Assembly: GCA_030263385.1 (NCBI GenBank)
Contig: SZOX01000012.1
Coordinates: 1-64,000, forward strand
Source of the DNA: Zeimonas sp003577305
GTDB lineage: Bacteria; Pseudomonadota; Gammaproteobacteria; Burkholderiales; Burkholderiaceae_E
Length of the DNA: 64,000 nt
Direction: 5' to 3'
The notes under the pieces are model-generated. The model made no database searches. It had not been told where the DNA came from and worked only from the letters and a program-made list of their open reading frames with translations. Shown in pieces: positions 8,777-17,255 of this stretch; positions within the stretch are counted from its first letter, which is position 1; the number at the start of each line of letters is the position of its first letter. The position numbers and the translations under genes were made by a program.

Positions 8777-10302
8777 TCGGCCGCCACCGGGAACTGCAGG
8801 TTCATCTGGTTCTTCGGCACGTCGTCGTCATAGGCGACCGGCGGCCCGATCAGCCGCAGGCGCTCGATGCGGTCGAGGTAGTCGGAAGTGACGTCGCCGG
8901 TGACGTAGACGCCGTCGAAGCACGAGGCCTCGAAGTTGCGCAGCCGCGGGTTCACGTCGCGCACCGACTGCTTCATCGCCTCGGCCGTCTGGTAGATGAG
9001 TGCGTCGGCGCCGATCGCGATGCGGATCTCCTCGTCGGTGCGGCCGTGCGCGATCAGTTCGCTGCGCGTGGGCATGTCGATGCCGTAGACGTTCGGGTAG
9101 CGCACCGGCGGGGCCGCCGAGGCGAAGAACACCTTGTTCGCGCCCGAGTCGCGCGCCATCTGCACGATCTCGCGCGAAGTGGTGCCGCGCACGATCGAGT
9201 CGTCGACCAGCAGCACGTTCTTGCCCTTGAACTCGACGCTCATCGCGTTCAGTTTCTGGCGCACCGACTTCTTGCGCACCGCCTGTCCCGGCATGATGAA
9301 AGTGCGCCCGACGTAGCGGTTCTTCAGGAACCCCTCGCGGTAGTTCAGCCCCAGCTTCATCGCCAGCTGCATCGCCGACGGGCGCGAGGTGTCGGGAATC
9401 GGCATCACCACGTCGACGTCACCGCGCCAGAGTTCGGCGCTCAGGCGCTCGGCCAGGTACTCGCCCATGCGCAGGCGCGCCGAGTAGACCGAAGCACCGT
9501 CGACGATCGAGTCGGGTCGCGCGAAATAGACGTATTCGAACACGCAGGGATCGAGCGAGGTCGCCGCAGCGCACTGGCGCGAATGGAAATCGCCGTCGAG
9601 GTCGATGAAGATCGCCTCGCCGGGCGCCACGTCGCGCACCAAGCGAAAGCCCAGCCCCTCGAGCGCCACCGACTCCGAGGCGACCAGGTATTCCACGCCC
9701 TGGTCGGTTTCGGCCACCCCGTAGCAGAGCGGGCGGATGCCGTGCGGGTCGCGAAACGCGAGCACGCCGTAGCCGGAGATCTGCGCCACGCAGGCATAGG
9801 CGCCGCGCACCCGCGCGTGCACCTCGCTCACCGCGGCGAAGATCGTGTCGGGATCGAGCGAGACGCCGTGCGCGGCCGCCTGCAGCGAGTTGGCCAGCAC
9901 GTTCAGCAGCACCTCCGAGTCGGAGTCGGTGTTGATGTGGCGCAGGTCGCGCCGGTACATCTCGTCCTTGAGCTGCTCCCAGTTCGTGAGGTTGCCGTTG
10001 TGCGCGAGCATGATTCCGAAGGGCGCATTCACGTAGAACGGCTGCGCCTCTTCGAAGTTGCCCGCCGAGCCCGCAGTGGGATAGCGCACGTGCGCGATGC
10101 CGCTGTTGCCGGGCAGCGAGCGCATGTTGCGGGTGCGGAAGACGTCGCGCACCAGCCCGTTGCCCTTGTGCATGTGAAACGCCTTGCCCATCGCGGTGGC
10201 GATACCGGCGGCGTCCTGGCCGCGATGCTGCAGCAGCAGCAGCCCGTCGTAGAGCAGCTGGTTGACGGGCGAGCGCGCAACGACGCCGAGGATTCCGCAC
10301 AT
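8773..10302 (-). CDS. purF: Amidophosphoribosyltransferase
   Basis: A 509-aa enzyme catalysing the first committed step of purine synthesis (PRPP + glutamine to phosphoribosylamine). The mature N-terminal Cys2 (MCGILGV) is the glutaminase nucleophile. HRGQDAAG and HNGNLTN belong to the class II amidotransferase domain. The C-terminal phosphoribosyltransferase domain carries VLLVDDSIVRGTT, the PRPP loop. Length matches the family and no propeptide is seen. It lies 22 nt downstream of cvpA, the classical cvpA-purF operon, and overlaps metZ. Confidence 0.97.
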   Translation of the reverse strand: MCGILGVVARSPVNQLLYDGLLLLQHRGQDAAGIATAMGKAFHMHKGNGLVRDVFRTRNMRSLPGNSGIAHVRYPTAGSAGNFEEAQPFYVNAPFGIMLAHNGNLTNWEQLKDEMYRRDLRHINTDSDSEVLLNVLANSLQAAAHGVSLDPDTIFAAVSEVHARVRGAYACVAQISGYGVLAFRDPHGIRPLCYGVAETDQGVEYLVASESVALEGLGFRLVRDVAPGEAIFIDLDGDFHSRQCAAATSLDPCVFEYVYFARPDSIVDGASVYSARLRMGEYLAERLSAELWRGDVDVVMPIPDTSRPSAMQLAMKLGLNYREGFLKNRYVGRTFIMPGQAVRKKSVRQKLNAMSVEFKGKNVLLVDDSIVRGTTSREIVQMARDSGANKVFFASAAPPVRYPNVYGIDMPTRSELIAHGRTDEEIRIAIGADALIYQTAEAMKQSVRDVNPRLRNFEASCFDGVYVTGDVTSDYLDRIERLRLIGPPVAYDDDVPKNQMNLQFPVAAD

Positions 10303-10324
10303 GACAGCCTCCTGGATTCTGCGT

Positions 10325-10819
10325 TCAGGTCTGCCTGACCGGTTCCGAACGCGCGGGCAGGTACGGCGTCACCCACGATACCAGTTCGTCGAGCAGCGGC
10401 CGCGACAGCGCCTGCTCCCAGGCAGGTTCGCGGTCGGCCCCGAAATGCCTTCCGACCAGCGCGACCACGGTCACGATGATCAGCGCGCGCGCCACGCCCA
10501 GCATGGCTCCCAGCGATCGGTCGGCCGCGCCGAGACCGACTTTCGCCAGAGCCCGCGCGATCAGCCCACCGAGCAGGCGCACCGACACCAGCAGCGCGAA
10601 GAAGATCAGCACCCCGACGAACAGCGGATGCAGCGACCAGCCGGTGGCCGCCAGCGCCGGTCCGGTGGCCAGCGGCGCGCCCAGCAGCGCGACCACCCAG
10701 CCGGCGAGCGCGAACACCGTGCGCACCAGCCCGCGCAGCAGGCCGAGCCCGACCGAGACGAGCAGCGTGGCGATCACGAAGTAGTCCCAGCCGGTGAGCG
10801 CAGCGATGCTCGCCGACAT
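10325..10819 (-). CDS. cvpA: CvpA family inner-membrane protein
   Basis: A 164-aa protein with four hydrophobic helices. The N-terminal TGWDYFVIATLLVSVGLGLLRG motif region is characteristic of CvpA (described here by key residues TGWDY and GLLRG). CvpA homologues are required for colicin V export and envelope integrity in enterics, and the molecular role is uncertain. Only 2 nt separate it from the SPOR gene stop upstream, and purF follows, so all three are probably one transcript. Confidence 0.9.
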   Translation of the reverse strand: MSASIAALTGWDYFVIATLLVSVGLGLLRGLVRTVFALAGWVVALLGAPLATGPALAATGWSLHPLFVGVLIFFALLVSVRLLGGLIARALAKVGLGAADRSLGAMLGVARALIIVTVVALVGRHFGADREPAWEQALSRPLLDELVSWVTPYLPARSEPVRQT

Positions 10820-10821
10820 CG

Positions 10822-11490
10822 CTACAGCGCAACCACGGCGGATTCGATGCCGATCGACTTCAGCCGGGCGCGCGCCTGCTCGGCGGCCTCGCGGCTGGCG
10901 AACGGCCCCACGCGCACGCGCGTGCGCTCGCCCTGTGCGGTCTTGACGCTTTCGGTGTAGACGCGCACGCCCGCCTTGCGTGCCTTGTCGGCCTGCGCGC
11001 GTGCGCTGCCCGCACTGGCGAACGCGCCGACCTGCACCGCGAACTGCGCTGCGGATTTCGGCACCGGCTCGGGCTTCGGTGCGACGGCAGCCGCTTTCGG
11101 CGCCTCGACAGGCTTCGGCGGCGACTTCGCAGCCTCGGGTTTCGCCGCTTCGGGCTTCGCTGGCTCGGCCTTCGCCGCTTCGGCCGGCGCTGCCGCCTCG
11201 GCGGCTTTCTCCGGCGCCGCCGGCTCGATCGGCGGCACCACCGCGACCTCGGCGCCGTGTGCCGGCGACTCACCCTCTTTCGGCGGCGCCGCGGCCTCGC
11301 GCGGCGCGATCTCGACCTGCACGTCGGTGATCGCCTGGCGCGGTTCGGAGTCGAGCAGCAGCGGCAGCACGATCGCGGCGACGACGCCCAGCACGAGTGC
11401 GCCGAGCAGGCGCCGGCGGGCGCGCTTCTTCTGCGTCAACGCCGGGTCGAGCGCGCCGCCGTCGGCGTCGCCCGGGTCACGCCTGGCCAT
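10822..11490 (-). CDS. DedD-like SPOR-domain membrane protein
   Basis: A 222-aa bitopic protein: short basic cytoplasmic N-terminus (KKRARRR), one transmembrane helix at about residues 27-46, a long Ala/Pro/Glu/Lys-rich periplasmic linker and a C-terminal SPOR domain (FAVQVGAFAS ... RVRVGPF) that binds denuded septal peptidoglycan. The position between folC and cvpA matches dedD of E. coli, where it is a non-essential division protein. The ATG at 11,490 gives the expected MARRD start. No strong ribosome site is visible. Confidence 0.88.
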   Translation of the reverse strand: MARRDPGDADGGALDPALTQKKRARRRLLGALVLGVVAAIVLPLLLDSEPRQAITDVQVEIAPREAAAPPKEGESPAHGAEVAVVPPIEPAAPEKAAEAAAPAEAAKAEPAKPEAAKPEAAKSPPKPVEAPKAAAVAPKPEPVPKSAAQFAVQVGAFASAGSARAQADKARKAGVRVYTESVKTAQGERTRVRVGPFASREAAEQARARLKSIGIESAVVAL

Positions 11491-11564
11491 GGAAGCCGGT
11501 GATCGCCGAGCGCGCCACGCACGCGGCGGCACGCGAATCGAAGCAGGAGCCCTGGATGCGGACG

Positions 11565-12851
11565 CTATGCGGCACGGGCGGCAAGGATGTCGGCGACGGT
11601 GAGAAAGGATCCGAAGACCACGATTCTATCATTGGCGCTCGCCCGCGCCCGCGCCGCAGCGAGCGCCGAAGAGGGATCCGGATGGCACTCGATGCTCGTC
11701 TTCGCGCCCTCGCGCGCGATGCCGGCCGCTTCGAGCCGCGCGGCGATCCACTCGCCGCTGGCCGCACGCGGCCCCGGCAGGTCGACCGCGAGCCAGTGAT
11801 CGACGCGGTGCTTCAGCGCGGCGATCACGCCGTCGACGTCCTTGTCGCGCATCACGCCGAAGACCGCGAAAGTGCGCCTGAACCCGCCCATCGCATCGAG
11901 GTTGACTGCCAGGTGCGCGGCCGCGTGCGGGTTGTGCGCGACGTCGAGGATCACCACCGGTTGCCCCGGCAGCACCTGGAAGCGGCCGGGCAGCGACACC
12001 GCAGCCAGCCCCTCGCGCACCGCCTGCTGCTGAACCGGCAGCCGCTCGCGCAGCGCCTCGAGCGCAGCCAGCACACCGGCGGCGTTCTGCAACTGATTCG
12101 CCCCGCGCAGTGCCGGGTAGGCCAGTGCGCTGCGGCGCTGCACCCGCCCCCCATAAGCCCACTGCTGACGATCGCCGGTGTGGTTGAAGTCGCGCCCGTG
12201 GAGCCAGAGGTCGGCGCCGATCGCGTTCGCGTGATCGACCAGCGCCGCCGGCGGCGACGGATCGCTGCAGATCGCCGGGCGACCCGGGCGGAAAACGTGC
12301 GCCTTCTCCCAGCCGATGCGCTCGCGATCCTCGCCCAGGTACTCGGTGTGGTCCACGTCGATGCTGGTGACGATCGCGCAGTCGGCGTCGATCAGGTTCA
12401 CCGCGTCGAGCCGCCCGCCCAGCCCCACCTCGAGAATCACGGCATCGAGCGGACGCCGAGCGAACAGCCGCAGCACCGCGAGCGTGGTGAATTCGAACCA
12501 GGTGAGCGCGACCGCACCGCGCGCGATCTCGACCGCCTCGAATTGCGCGATCAGGTCGGCATCGTCCACCGGCGCGCCAGCCACGCGCGCGCGCTCGGCA
12601 AAGCGCACGAAGTGCGGCGAGGTGTAGAGGCCGACCCGATAGCCGGCGGCGAGCAGGATCGATTCGAGCATCGCGCAGGTCGAGCCCTTGCCGTTGGTGC
12701 CGCCCACGGTGATCACCGGGCAGGCGAACGACAGCGCGAGGCGCGAGGCGACTTCACGCACCCGCTCGAGCCCGAGCTCGATCGTCTTCGGATGCAGCCG
12801 CTCGATGCGGCCCAGCCAGTCGCGCAGCGCTGGCGAGTCGGCGGCGCTCAT
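11565..12851 (-). CDS. folC: Bifunctional folylpolyglutamate synthase/dihydrofolate synthase
   Basis: A 428-aa Mur-ligase-like enzyme that adds glutamate to dihydropteroate and tetrahydrofolate. The P-loop VGGTNGKGST, the SPHFVRFAERARV region, the EVGLGGRLDAVN signature and DVAHNPHAA are all intact. It starts 7 nt after the accD stop, in the conserved accD-folC-dedD-cvpA-purF order. The sequence shows no defect. Confidence 0.95.
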   Translation of the reverse strand: MSAADSPALRDWLGRIERLHPKTIELGLERVREVASRLALSFACPVITVGGTNGKGSTCAMLESILLAAGYRVGLYTSPHFVRFAERARVAGAPVDDADLIAQFEAVEIARGAVALTWFEFTTLAVLRLFARRPLDAVILEVGLGGRLDAVNLIDADCAIVTSIDVDHTEYLGEDRERIGWEKAHVFRPGRPAICSDPSPPAALVDHANAIGADLWLHGRDFNHTGDRQQWAYGGRVQRRSALAYPALRGANQLQNAAGVLAALEALRERLPVQQQAVREGLAAVSLPGRFQVLPGQPVVILDVAHNPHAAAHLAVNLDAMGGFRRTFAVFGVMRDKDVDGVIAALKHRVDHWLAVDLPGPRAASGEWIAARLEAAGIAREGAKTSIECHPDPSSALAAARARASANDRIVVFGSFLTVADILAARAA

Positions 12852-12858
12852 CGGCGGG

Positions 12859-13728
12859 TCAGGAGACCGCTTCGCTCGACTGCCTGAGCAGCAGCGCGAG
12901 CACCCGCGCGATCTCGTCGCGCATCGCCCGCCGGTCGACGATCATGTCGATCGCGCCTTTCTCCAGCAGGAACTCGGCGCGCTGGAAGCCTTCGGGCAGC
13001 TTCTCGCGCACCGTCTGCTCGATCACGCGCGGACCGGCGAAGCCGATCAGCGCCCGCGGCTCGGCGATCACCAGGTCGCCCAGGAAGCAGAAACTCGCCG
13101 AGACGCCGCCCATCGTCGGGTCGGTGAGCACCGAGATGTAGGGCAGCCGCTTTTCCGAGAGCTTCGTGAGCATCGCGGTGGTCTTGGCCATCTGCATCAG
13201 CGACAGCAGGCCCTCCTGCATCCGCGCCCCGCCCGAGGCCGCGATCGACACGAACGGCACCTTCTGCTCGATCGCGCCCTGCACGCCGCGTGCGAAACGC
13301 TCACCGACCACCGAACCCATCGAGCCGCCCATGAAGTCGAACTCGAAGCAGGCCACCACCGCCGGAATCGTGCGGATCGCCCCGCCCATCACCACCAGCG
13401 CATCGGTCTCGCCGGTGTCGTCGATCGCCTCCTGCAGCCTGTCGGGATACTTGCGGCTGTCCTTGAACTTCAGCGCATCGACCGGCAGCACCTCGTGGCC
13501 GATCTCGTAGCGGCCTTCGGCGTCGAGCAGCAGGTCGAGCCGCTTGCGCGCCGACAGGCGCATGTGGTGCGTGCACTTCGGGCACACGTTCAGGTTGGCC
13601 TCGAGGTCGGCCGAATAGAGCACCGCGTCGCACGAAGGGCACTTGACCCAGACGCCCTCGGGAACCTTCTTCCCGCCGGCGGCCGAGCGCTTGACGCGCG
13701 GGGGCAGCAGCTTGTCGAGCCAGGTCAT
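12859..13728 (-). CDS. accD: Acetyl-CoA carboxylase carboxyltransferase subunit beta
   Basis: A 289-aa protein. It begins MTWLDKLLPP, followed by the zinc ribbon CPSC ... CPKC (about residues 30-52) diagnostic of AccD and then the crotonase-like carboxyltransferase fold (VSIAASGGARMQEG, PTMGGVSASF). With AccA it transfers carboxyl from biotin to acetyl-CoA, the first step of fatty acid synthesis. GGAGGTGA lies 5 nt upstream of the ATG, which overlaps the trpA stop as ATGA. Confidence 0.96.
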   Translation of the reverse strand: MTWLDKLLPPRVKRSAAGGKKVPEGVWVKCPSCDAVLYSADLEANLNVCPKCTHHMRLSARKRLDLLLDAEGRYEIGHEVLPVDALKFKDSRKYPDRLQEAIDDTGETDALVVMGGAIRTIPAVVACFEFDFMGGSMGSVVGERFARGVQGAIEQKVPFVSIAASGGARMQEGLLSLMQMAKTTAMLTKLSEKRLPYISVLTDPTMGGVSASFCFLGDLVIAEPRALIGFAGPRVIEQTVREKLPEGFQRAEFLLEKGAIDMIVDRRAMRDEIARVLALLLRQSSEAVS

Positions 13729-14543
13729 GCAGTCACCTCCGGATGTGGCGCGCCGTCGAGGGCGGCGCGAATCGCGGCCATGAACGCGCGGGCGCGTGCG
13801 GGCGCCTCGCCCGGCGGACCGTCTTCGAGCAACTGGATCGTGCGGGTGCCGATGATCACTGCGTCGGCGGCCTGCGCGACCGCTCGCGCGGTGGCGCCGT
13901 CGCGGATGCCGAAACCGACGCCCACCGGCAGCGTGGTGCACCGGCGGATCGCGCCGACGCGGCGCACCACGTCGTCGGCGTCGATCGTGCCGCCGGTGAT
14001 GCCCCGCAGCGACACGTAGTAGACGTAGCCGCTGGCGATCGCCAGCACGCGCGCGGTGCGCTCGTCGGTGGTGGTGGGCGCGAGCAGGAAGATCGGGTCG
14101 ATCGCGCGCGCGCGCGCCGCGGCCGCGAACGCCTCGCACTCTTCCGGTGGATAGTCGACGACGATCACGCCGTCGACGCCGGCCTGCGCCGCCTCGTCGA
14201 GAAAGCACTCGACGCCCATGCGCTCGACCGGATTGGCGTAGCCCATCAGCACCACCGGCGTGGCATCGTCGCGGCCGCGAAACTCGCGCACGAACTCGAG
14301 CACCTTGCGCATGCCCACGCCGAGCGCGAGCGCGCGCTCGTTGGCGCGCTGGATCACCGGGCCGTCGGCCATCGGGTCGGAGAACGGCACGCCGAGCTCG
14401 ATCGCGTCGGCGCCGCCCGCCACCAGCGCGTGCATGATCGGCACGGTGAGCCCGGGCTCGGGGAAGCCCGAGGTGACGTAGGGAATCAGGGCCTTGCGCC
14501 GCGCCGCGGAGAGCCTTCCGAAGAGGGTCGACAGGCGCGACAT
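13725..14543 (-). CDS. trpA: Tryptophan synthase alpha subunit
   Basis: A 272-aa TIM-barrel protein cleaving indole-3-glycerol phosphate to indole. The catalytic Glu and Asp are in IELGVPFSDPMADGP, and the phosphate-binding GVGFGI and GTRTIQ loops are present. Its ATG shares one base with the trpB stop (TGATG) and its stop overlaps accD (ATGA), so translation of trpB, trpA and accD is coupled. Confidence 0.97.
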   Translation of the reverse strand: MSRLSTLFGRLSAARRKALIPYVTSGFPEPGLTVPIMHALVAGGADAIELGVPFSDPMADGPVIQRANERALALGVGMRKVLEFVREFRGRDDATPVVLMGYANPVERMGVECFLDEAAQAGVDGVIVVDYPPEECEAFAAAARARAIDPIFLLAPTTTDERTARVLAIASGYVYYVSLRGITGGTIDADDVVRRVGAIRRCTTLPVGVGFGIRDGATARAVAQAADAVIIGTRTIQLLEDGPPGEAPARARAFMAAIRAALDGAPHPEVTA

Positions 14544-15742
14544 CAGAACCGGATCCCCGCGCGCTGCGCGACCGTGTGCATGTCCTTGTCGCCGCGCCCC
14601 GACAGGTTCACCAGGATGATGCGGTCTTGCGCGAGCGTGGGCGCAAGGCGCGCCGCATACGCCAGCGCGTGGCTCGATTCGAGCGCCGGGATGATGCCCT
14701 CGATGCGGCAGCAGTCGTGGAACGCGCGCAGCGCCTCGGCGTCGTCGACCACTTCGTAGCGGGCGCGCCCGGTGTCCTTGAGCCAGGCGTGCTCGGGGCC
14801 GACGCCGGGGTAATCGAGCCCGGCCGAGACCGAATGCGTGTCGATGATCTGCCCGTCTTCGTCCTGCAGCAGGTAGGTGCGGTTGCCGTGCAGCACGCCC
14901 GGCGTGCCCGCGGTGAGCGAGGCCGCGTGCCTGCCGGTGGCCAGCCCTTCGCCGCCCGCCTCCACGCCGACCAGCTGCACCTGCGGCAGGTCGATGTAGG
15001 GGTGAAAGATGCCGATCGCGTTCGAGCCCCCGCCCACGCAGGCCACGACGAAGTCGGGCTGGCGCCCGGCGTCGACCGGCATCTGCCGCCGGCACTCGTT
15101 GCCGATCACCGACTGGAAGTCGCGCACCATCATCGGGTACGGATGCGGGCCGGCCACCGTGCCGATGATGTAGAAGGTGTCCTCGACGTTGGTGACCCAG
15201 TCGCGCATCGCCTCGTTCAGTGCGTCCTTCAGCGTCTTCGAGCCGGAATCGACCGGCACCACCTCGGCGCCCAGCAGCTTCATCCGGTAGACGTTCTGCG
15301 CCTGCCGCGCGACGTCTTCCGAACCCATGTAGACCACGCACTTCATGCCGTAGCGGGCCGCCACGGTCGCGGTGGCCACGCCGTGCTGGCCGGCACCGGT
15401 CTCGGCGATCACGCGCGGCTTGCCCATCCGCCGCGCGAGCAGCGCCTGGCCGATGGTGTTGTTGATCTTGTGGGCCCCGGTGTGGTCGAGGTCTTCGCGC
15501 TTGAACCAGATCTGGGCGCCGCCCAGCATCTGCGACCAGCGCTTCGCGTGGTACACCGGGCTCGGCCTGCCGACGAAGTGCGCCAGTTCGTATTCGAACT
15601 CGGCGACGAACTCCGGGTCGGTGCGATAGCGCTCGTAGGCGATGCGCAGTTCCTCGAGCGCGTGCACGAGGGTCTCTGCAACGAAGATGCCACCATAGGG
15701 CCCGAAGTGGCCCCGGGCGTCGGGCAGGTCGTACGGCTTCAT
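14543..15742 (-). CDS. trpB: Tryptophan synthase beta subunit
   Basis: A 399-aa PLP enzyme joining indole and serine. The Schiff-base lysine is in HKINNTIGQ, the PLP phosphate site is CVGGGSNAIG, and ETGAGQHG is the substrate loop. MKPYDLPD is the expected N-terminus for betaproteobacterial TrpB. It overlaps trpF upstream by ATGA and trpA downstream by one base. Confidence 0.97.
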   Translation of the reverse strand: MKPYDLPDARGHFGPYGGIFVAETLVHALEELRIAYERYRTDPEFVAEFEYELAHFVGRPSPVYHAKRWSQMLGGAQIWFKREDLDHTGAHKINNTIGQALLARRMGKPRVIAETGAGQHGVATATVAARYGMKCVVYMGSEDVARQAQNVYRMKLLGAEVVPVDSGSKTLKDALNEAMRDWVTNVEDTFYIIGTVAGPHPYPMMVRDFQSVIGNECRRQMPVDAGRQPDFVVACVGGGSNAIGIFHPYIDLPQVQLVGVEAGGEGLATGRHAASLTAGTPGVLHGNRTYLLQDEDGQIIDTHSVSAGLDYPGVGPEHAWLKDTGRARYEVVDDAEALRAFHDCCRIEGIIPALESSHALAYAARLAPTLAQDRIILVNLSGRGDKDMHTVAQRAGIRF

Positions 15743-16410
15743 CGTGAATCCTGTCGTGCCGAGTCGGCCCGCAGCACTTCGGCAACGAACCGTTCCATGC
15801 GCTCGCGCGACTTCGCGCGCGGATCGGGCTGCGGTTCGCCGGCCTGGATGCCGGTGGACACGTCGACCATCGCCGGCCGCACCTGCGCAATGGCCGCGGC
15901 AACGCTTTCGGGCGCGAGGCCTCCGGACAGCACGATCGGCATCGGCCGCTCGTGCGGCACCCGCGACCAGTCGAAGCCTTCGCCGCTGCCGCCGTATCCG
16001 GGGCTGTACGAATCGAGCAGCAACGCTTCGGCGCTGGCGTAGCGAGCGCACGATTCTAGCAAATCGACCCCGTCACGCATGCGCACCGCGCGCCAGTAGG
16101 CCAGGCCTGCGGGGCGTTCGTTCTCGCAGGTGCCCGGTTCCTCGTCGCCGTGGAACTGGATCACGTCGAGCCCGACCGCGCCGGCCACGCGCCGGATCTC
16201 GCCCTCGGGTGCGTTCACGAAGAGCCCCACCGCGGCGACCCACGACGGCAGCAGCCGGCGCAGGCCGGCCGCCTGCGCAATCGCCAGCGCCCGCGGGCTC
16301 TTCGGATAGAAGACGAAGCCCACCGCGTCCACGCCGAGCGCCGCGGCGTCGCGCACGTCATCGGCGCGCACCAGGCCGCAGAACTTGATCCGTGTGCGTA
16401 CGCCGCTCAT
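15739..16410 (-). CDS. trpF: Phosphoribosylanthranilate isomerase
   Basis: A 223-aa TIM barrel that isomerises phosphoribosylanthranilate in tryptophan synthesis. The catalytic Cys is in RIKFCGLVR, the Asp in LDSYSPGYGG, and LSGGLAPE and DVSTGIQ bind phosphate. Its ATG overlaps the truA stop (ATGA) and its stop overlaps trpB (ATGA). The rest of the trp pathway (trpE, D, C) is not in the window, as usual in this group. Confidence 0.95.
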   Translation of the reverse strand: MSGVRTRIKFCGLVRADDVRDAAALGVDAVGFVFYPKSPRALAIAQAAGLRRLLPSWVAAVGLFVNAPEGEIRRVAGAVGLDVIQFHGDEEPGTCENERPAGLAYWRAVRMRDGVDLLESCARYASAEALLLDSYSPGYGGSGEGFDWSRVPHERPMPIVLSGGLAPESVAAAIAQVRPAMVDVSTGIQAGEPQPDPRAKSRERMERFVAEVLRADSARQDSR

Positions 16411-17195
16411 GCCAGGCAGTCGGGCAACCCGCCGCCCCAGGAGGGCAGCGCGTAGCGCGCGTCGTACTGCGCACCGTCGAGATACAGGCCGTCGGGTGCG
16501 AAAGTGGCCGGCGCGTGGCGGCGGTCGCGTCCGGCGAGCAACTGCGCGATCCACTCCGGCGGATGACGGCCCTCGCCGATCGCAAGCAATGCGCCCATCA
16601 GGTTGCGGATCATGTGATGCAGGAACGCATTGGCGGTGAAGGTGAAGACGACGAGCGGGCCGCGCTCCTCGAGCGACAGCTCCTCGAGCCTGCGCACCGG
16701 CGAAGCCGCCTGGCACTCGGCCGAGCGAAACGCGGAGAAATCGTGCTCGCCCACCACCAGCGCCGCGGCCGCGCGCATGCGCCCCACGTCGGGGTCGCGG
16801 AAGGTCCAGCCGGCACGGCGCGCAAGCAGCGGATGGCGCACCGCCGAACGGTACAGCAGATAGCGATAGCGCCGGCGCAGCGCGCCGTAGCGCGCGTGGA
16901 AGCCGTCGTCCACCGGCGTGGCGCTGCGTACCGCCATCCCTTCGGGCAGGTGCGAGTTCACCCCGCGCACCCAGGCCGACAGCGGCCGCGCGGCATCGCT
17001 GTCGAAGTGCACCACCTGGCGCAGGGCGTGCACGCCGGCGTCGGTGCGGCCGGCGCAGATCGTGCCGACCGCGTGCCCGGCAATCGCCTCGAGCGCGCGC
17101 TCGAGAACGTCCTGCGCCGCTTGTCCGCCGGGCTGGGTCTGCCAGCCGTTGAAGCGGTTGCCGTCGTAGGCGAGCGTGAGCGCGAATCTGGGCAT
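16407..17195 (-). CDS. truA: tRNA pseudouridine38-40 synthase
   Basis: A 262-aa TruA, which isomerises uridines in the anticodon stem-loop of many tRNAs. The catalytic Asp lies in GRTDAGVHA, with YDGNRFNGWQ at the N-terminus and FLHHMIRNLMG in the C-terminal half. It is the first gene of the coupled truA-trpF-trpB-trpA-accD run. Its ATG is only 6 nt beyond the T12 tract of the fimV terminator and no Shine-Dalgarno is visible, so initiation may depend on readthrough and the U-rich leader. Confidence 0.95.
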   Translation of the reverse strand: MPRFALTLAYDGNRFNGWQTQPGGQAAQDVLERALEAIAGHAVGTICAGRTDAGVHALRQVVHFDSDAARPLSAWVRGVNSHLPEGMAVRSATPVDDGFHARYGALRRRYRYLLYRSAVRHPLLARRAGWTFRDPDVGRMRAAAALVVGEHDFSAFRSAECQAASPVRRLEELSLEERGPLVVFTFTANAFLHHMIRNLMGALLAIGEGRHPPEWIAQLLAGRDRRHAPATFAPDGLYLDGAQYDARYALPSWGGGLPDCLA

Positions 17196-17201
17196 GGTGC
17201 G

Positions 17202-17233
17202 AAAAAAAAAAAACGGGAAGCCGAGGCTTCCCG
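17202..17233 (-). terminator. Intrinsic terminator after fimV
   Basis: On the minus strand, a stem of 9 bp (17,225-17,233 with 17,214-17,222; loop of 2, opening to 4) of sequence CGGGAAGCC/GGCTTCCCG is followed directly by 12 T residues. This is a textbook rho-independent terminator. It lies 22 nt after the fimV stop and ends 6 nt before the truA ATG. Confidence 0.92.
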
Positions 17234-17255
17234 AGGCACTGCAGCTTTCGGGAAC

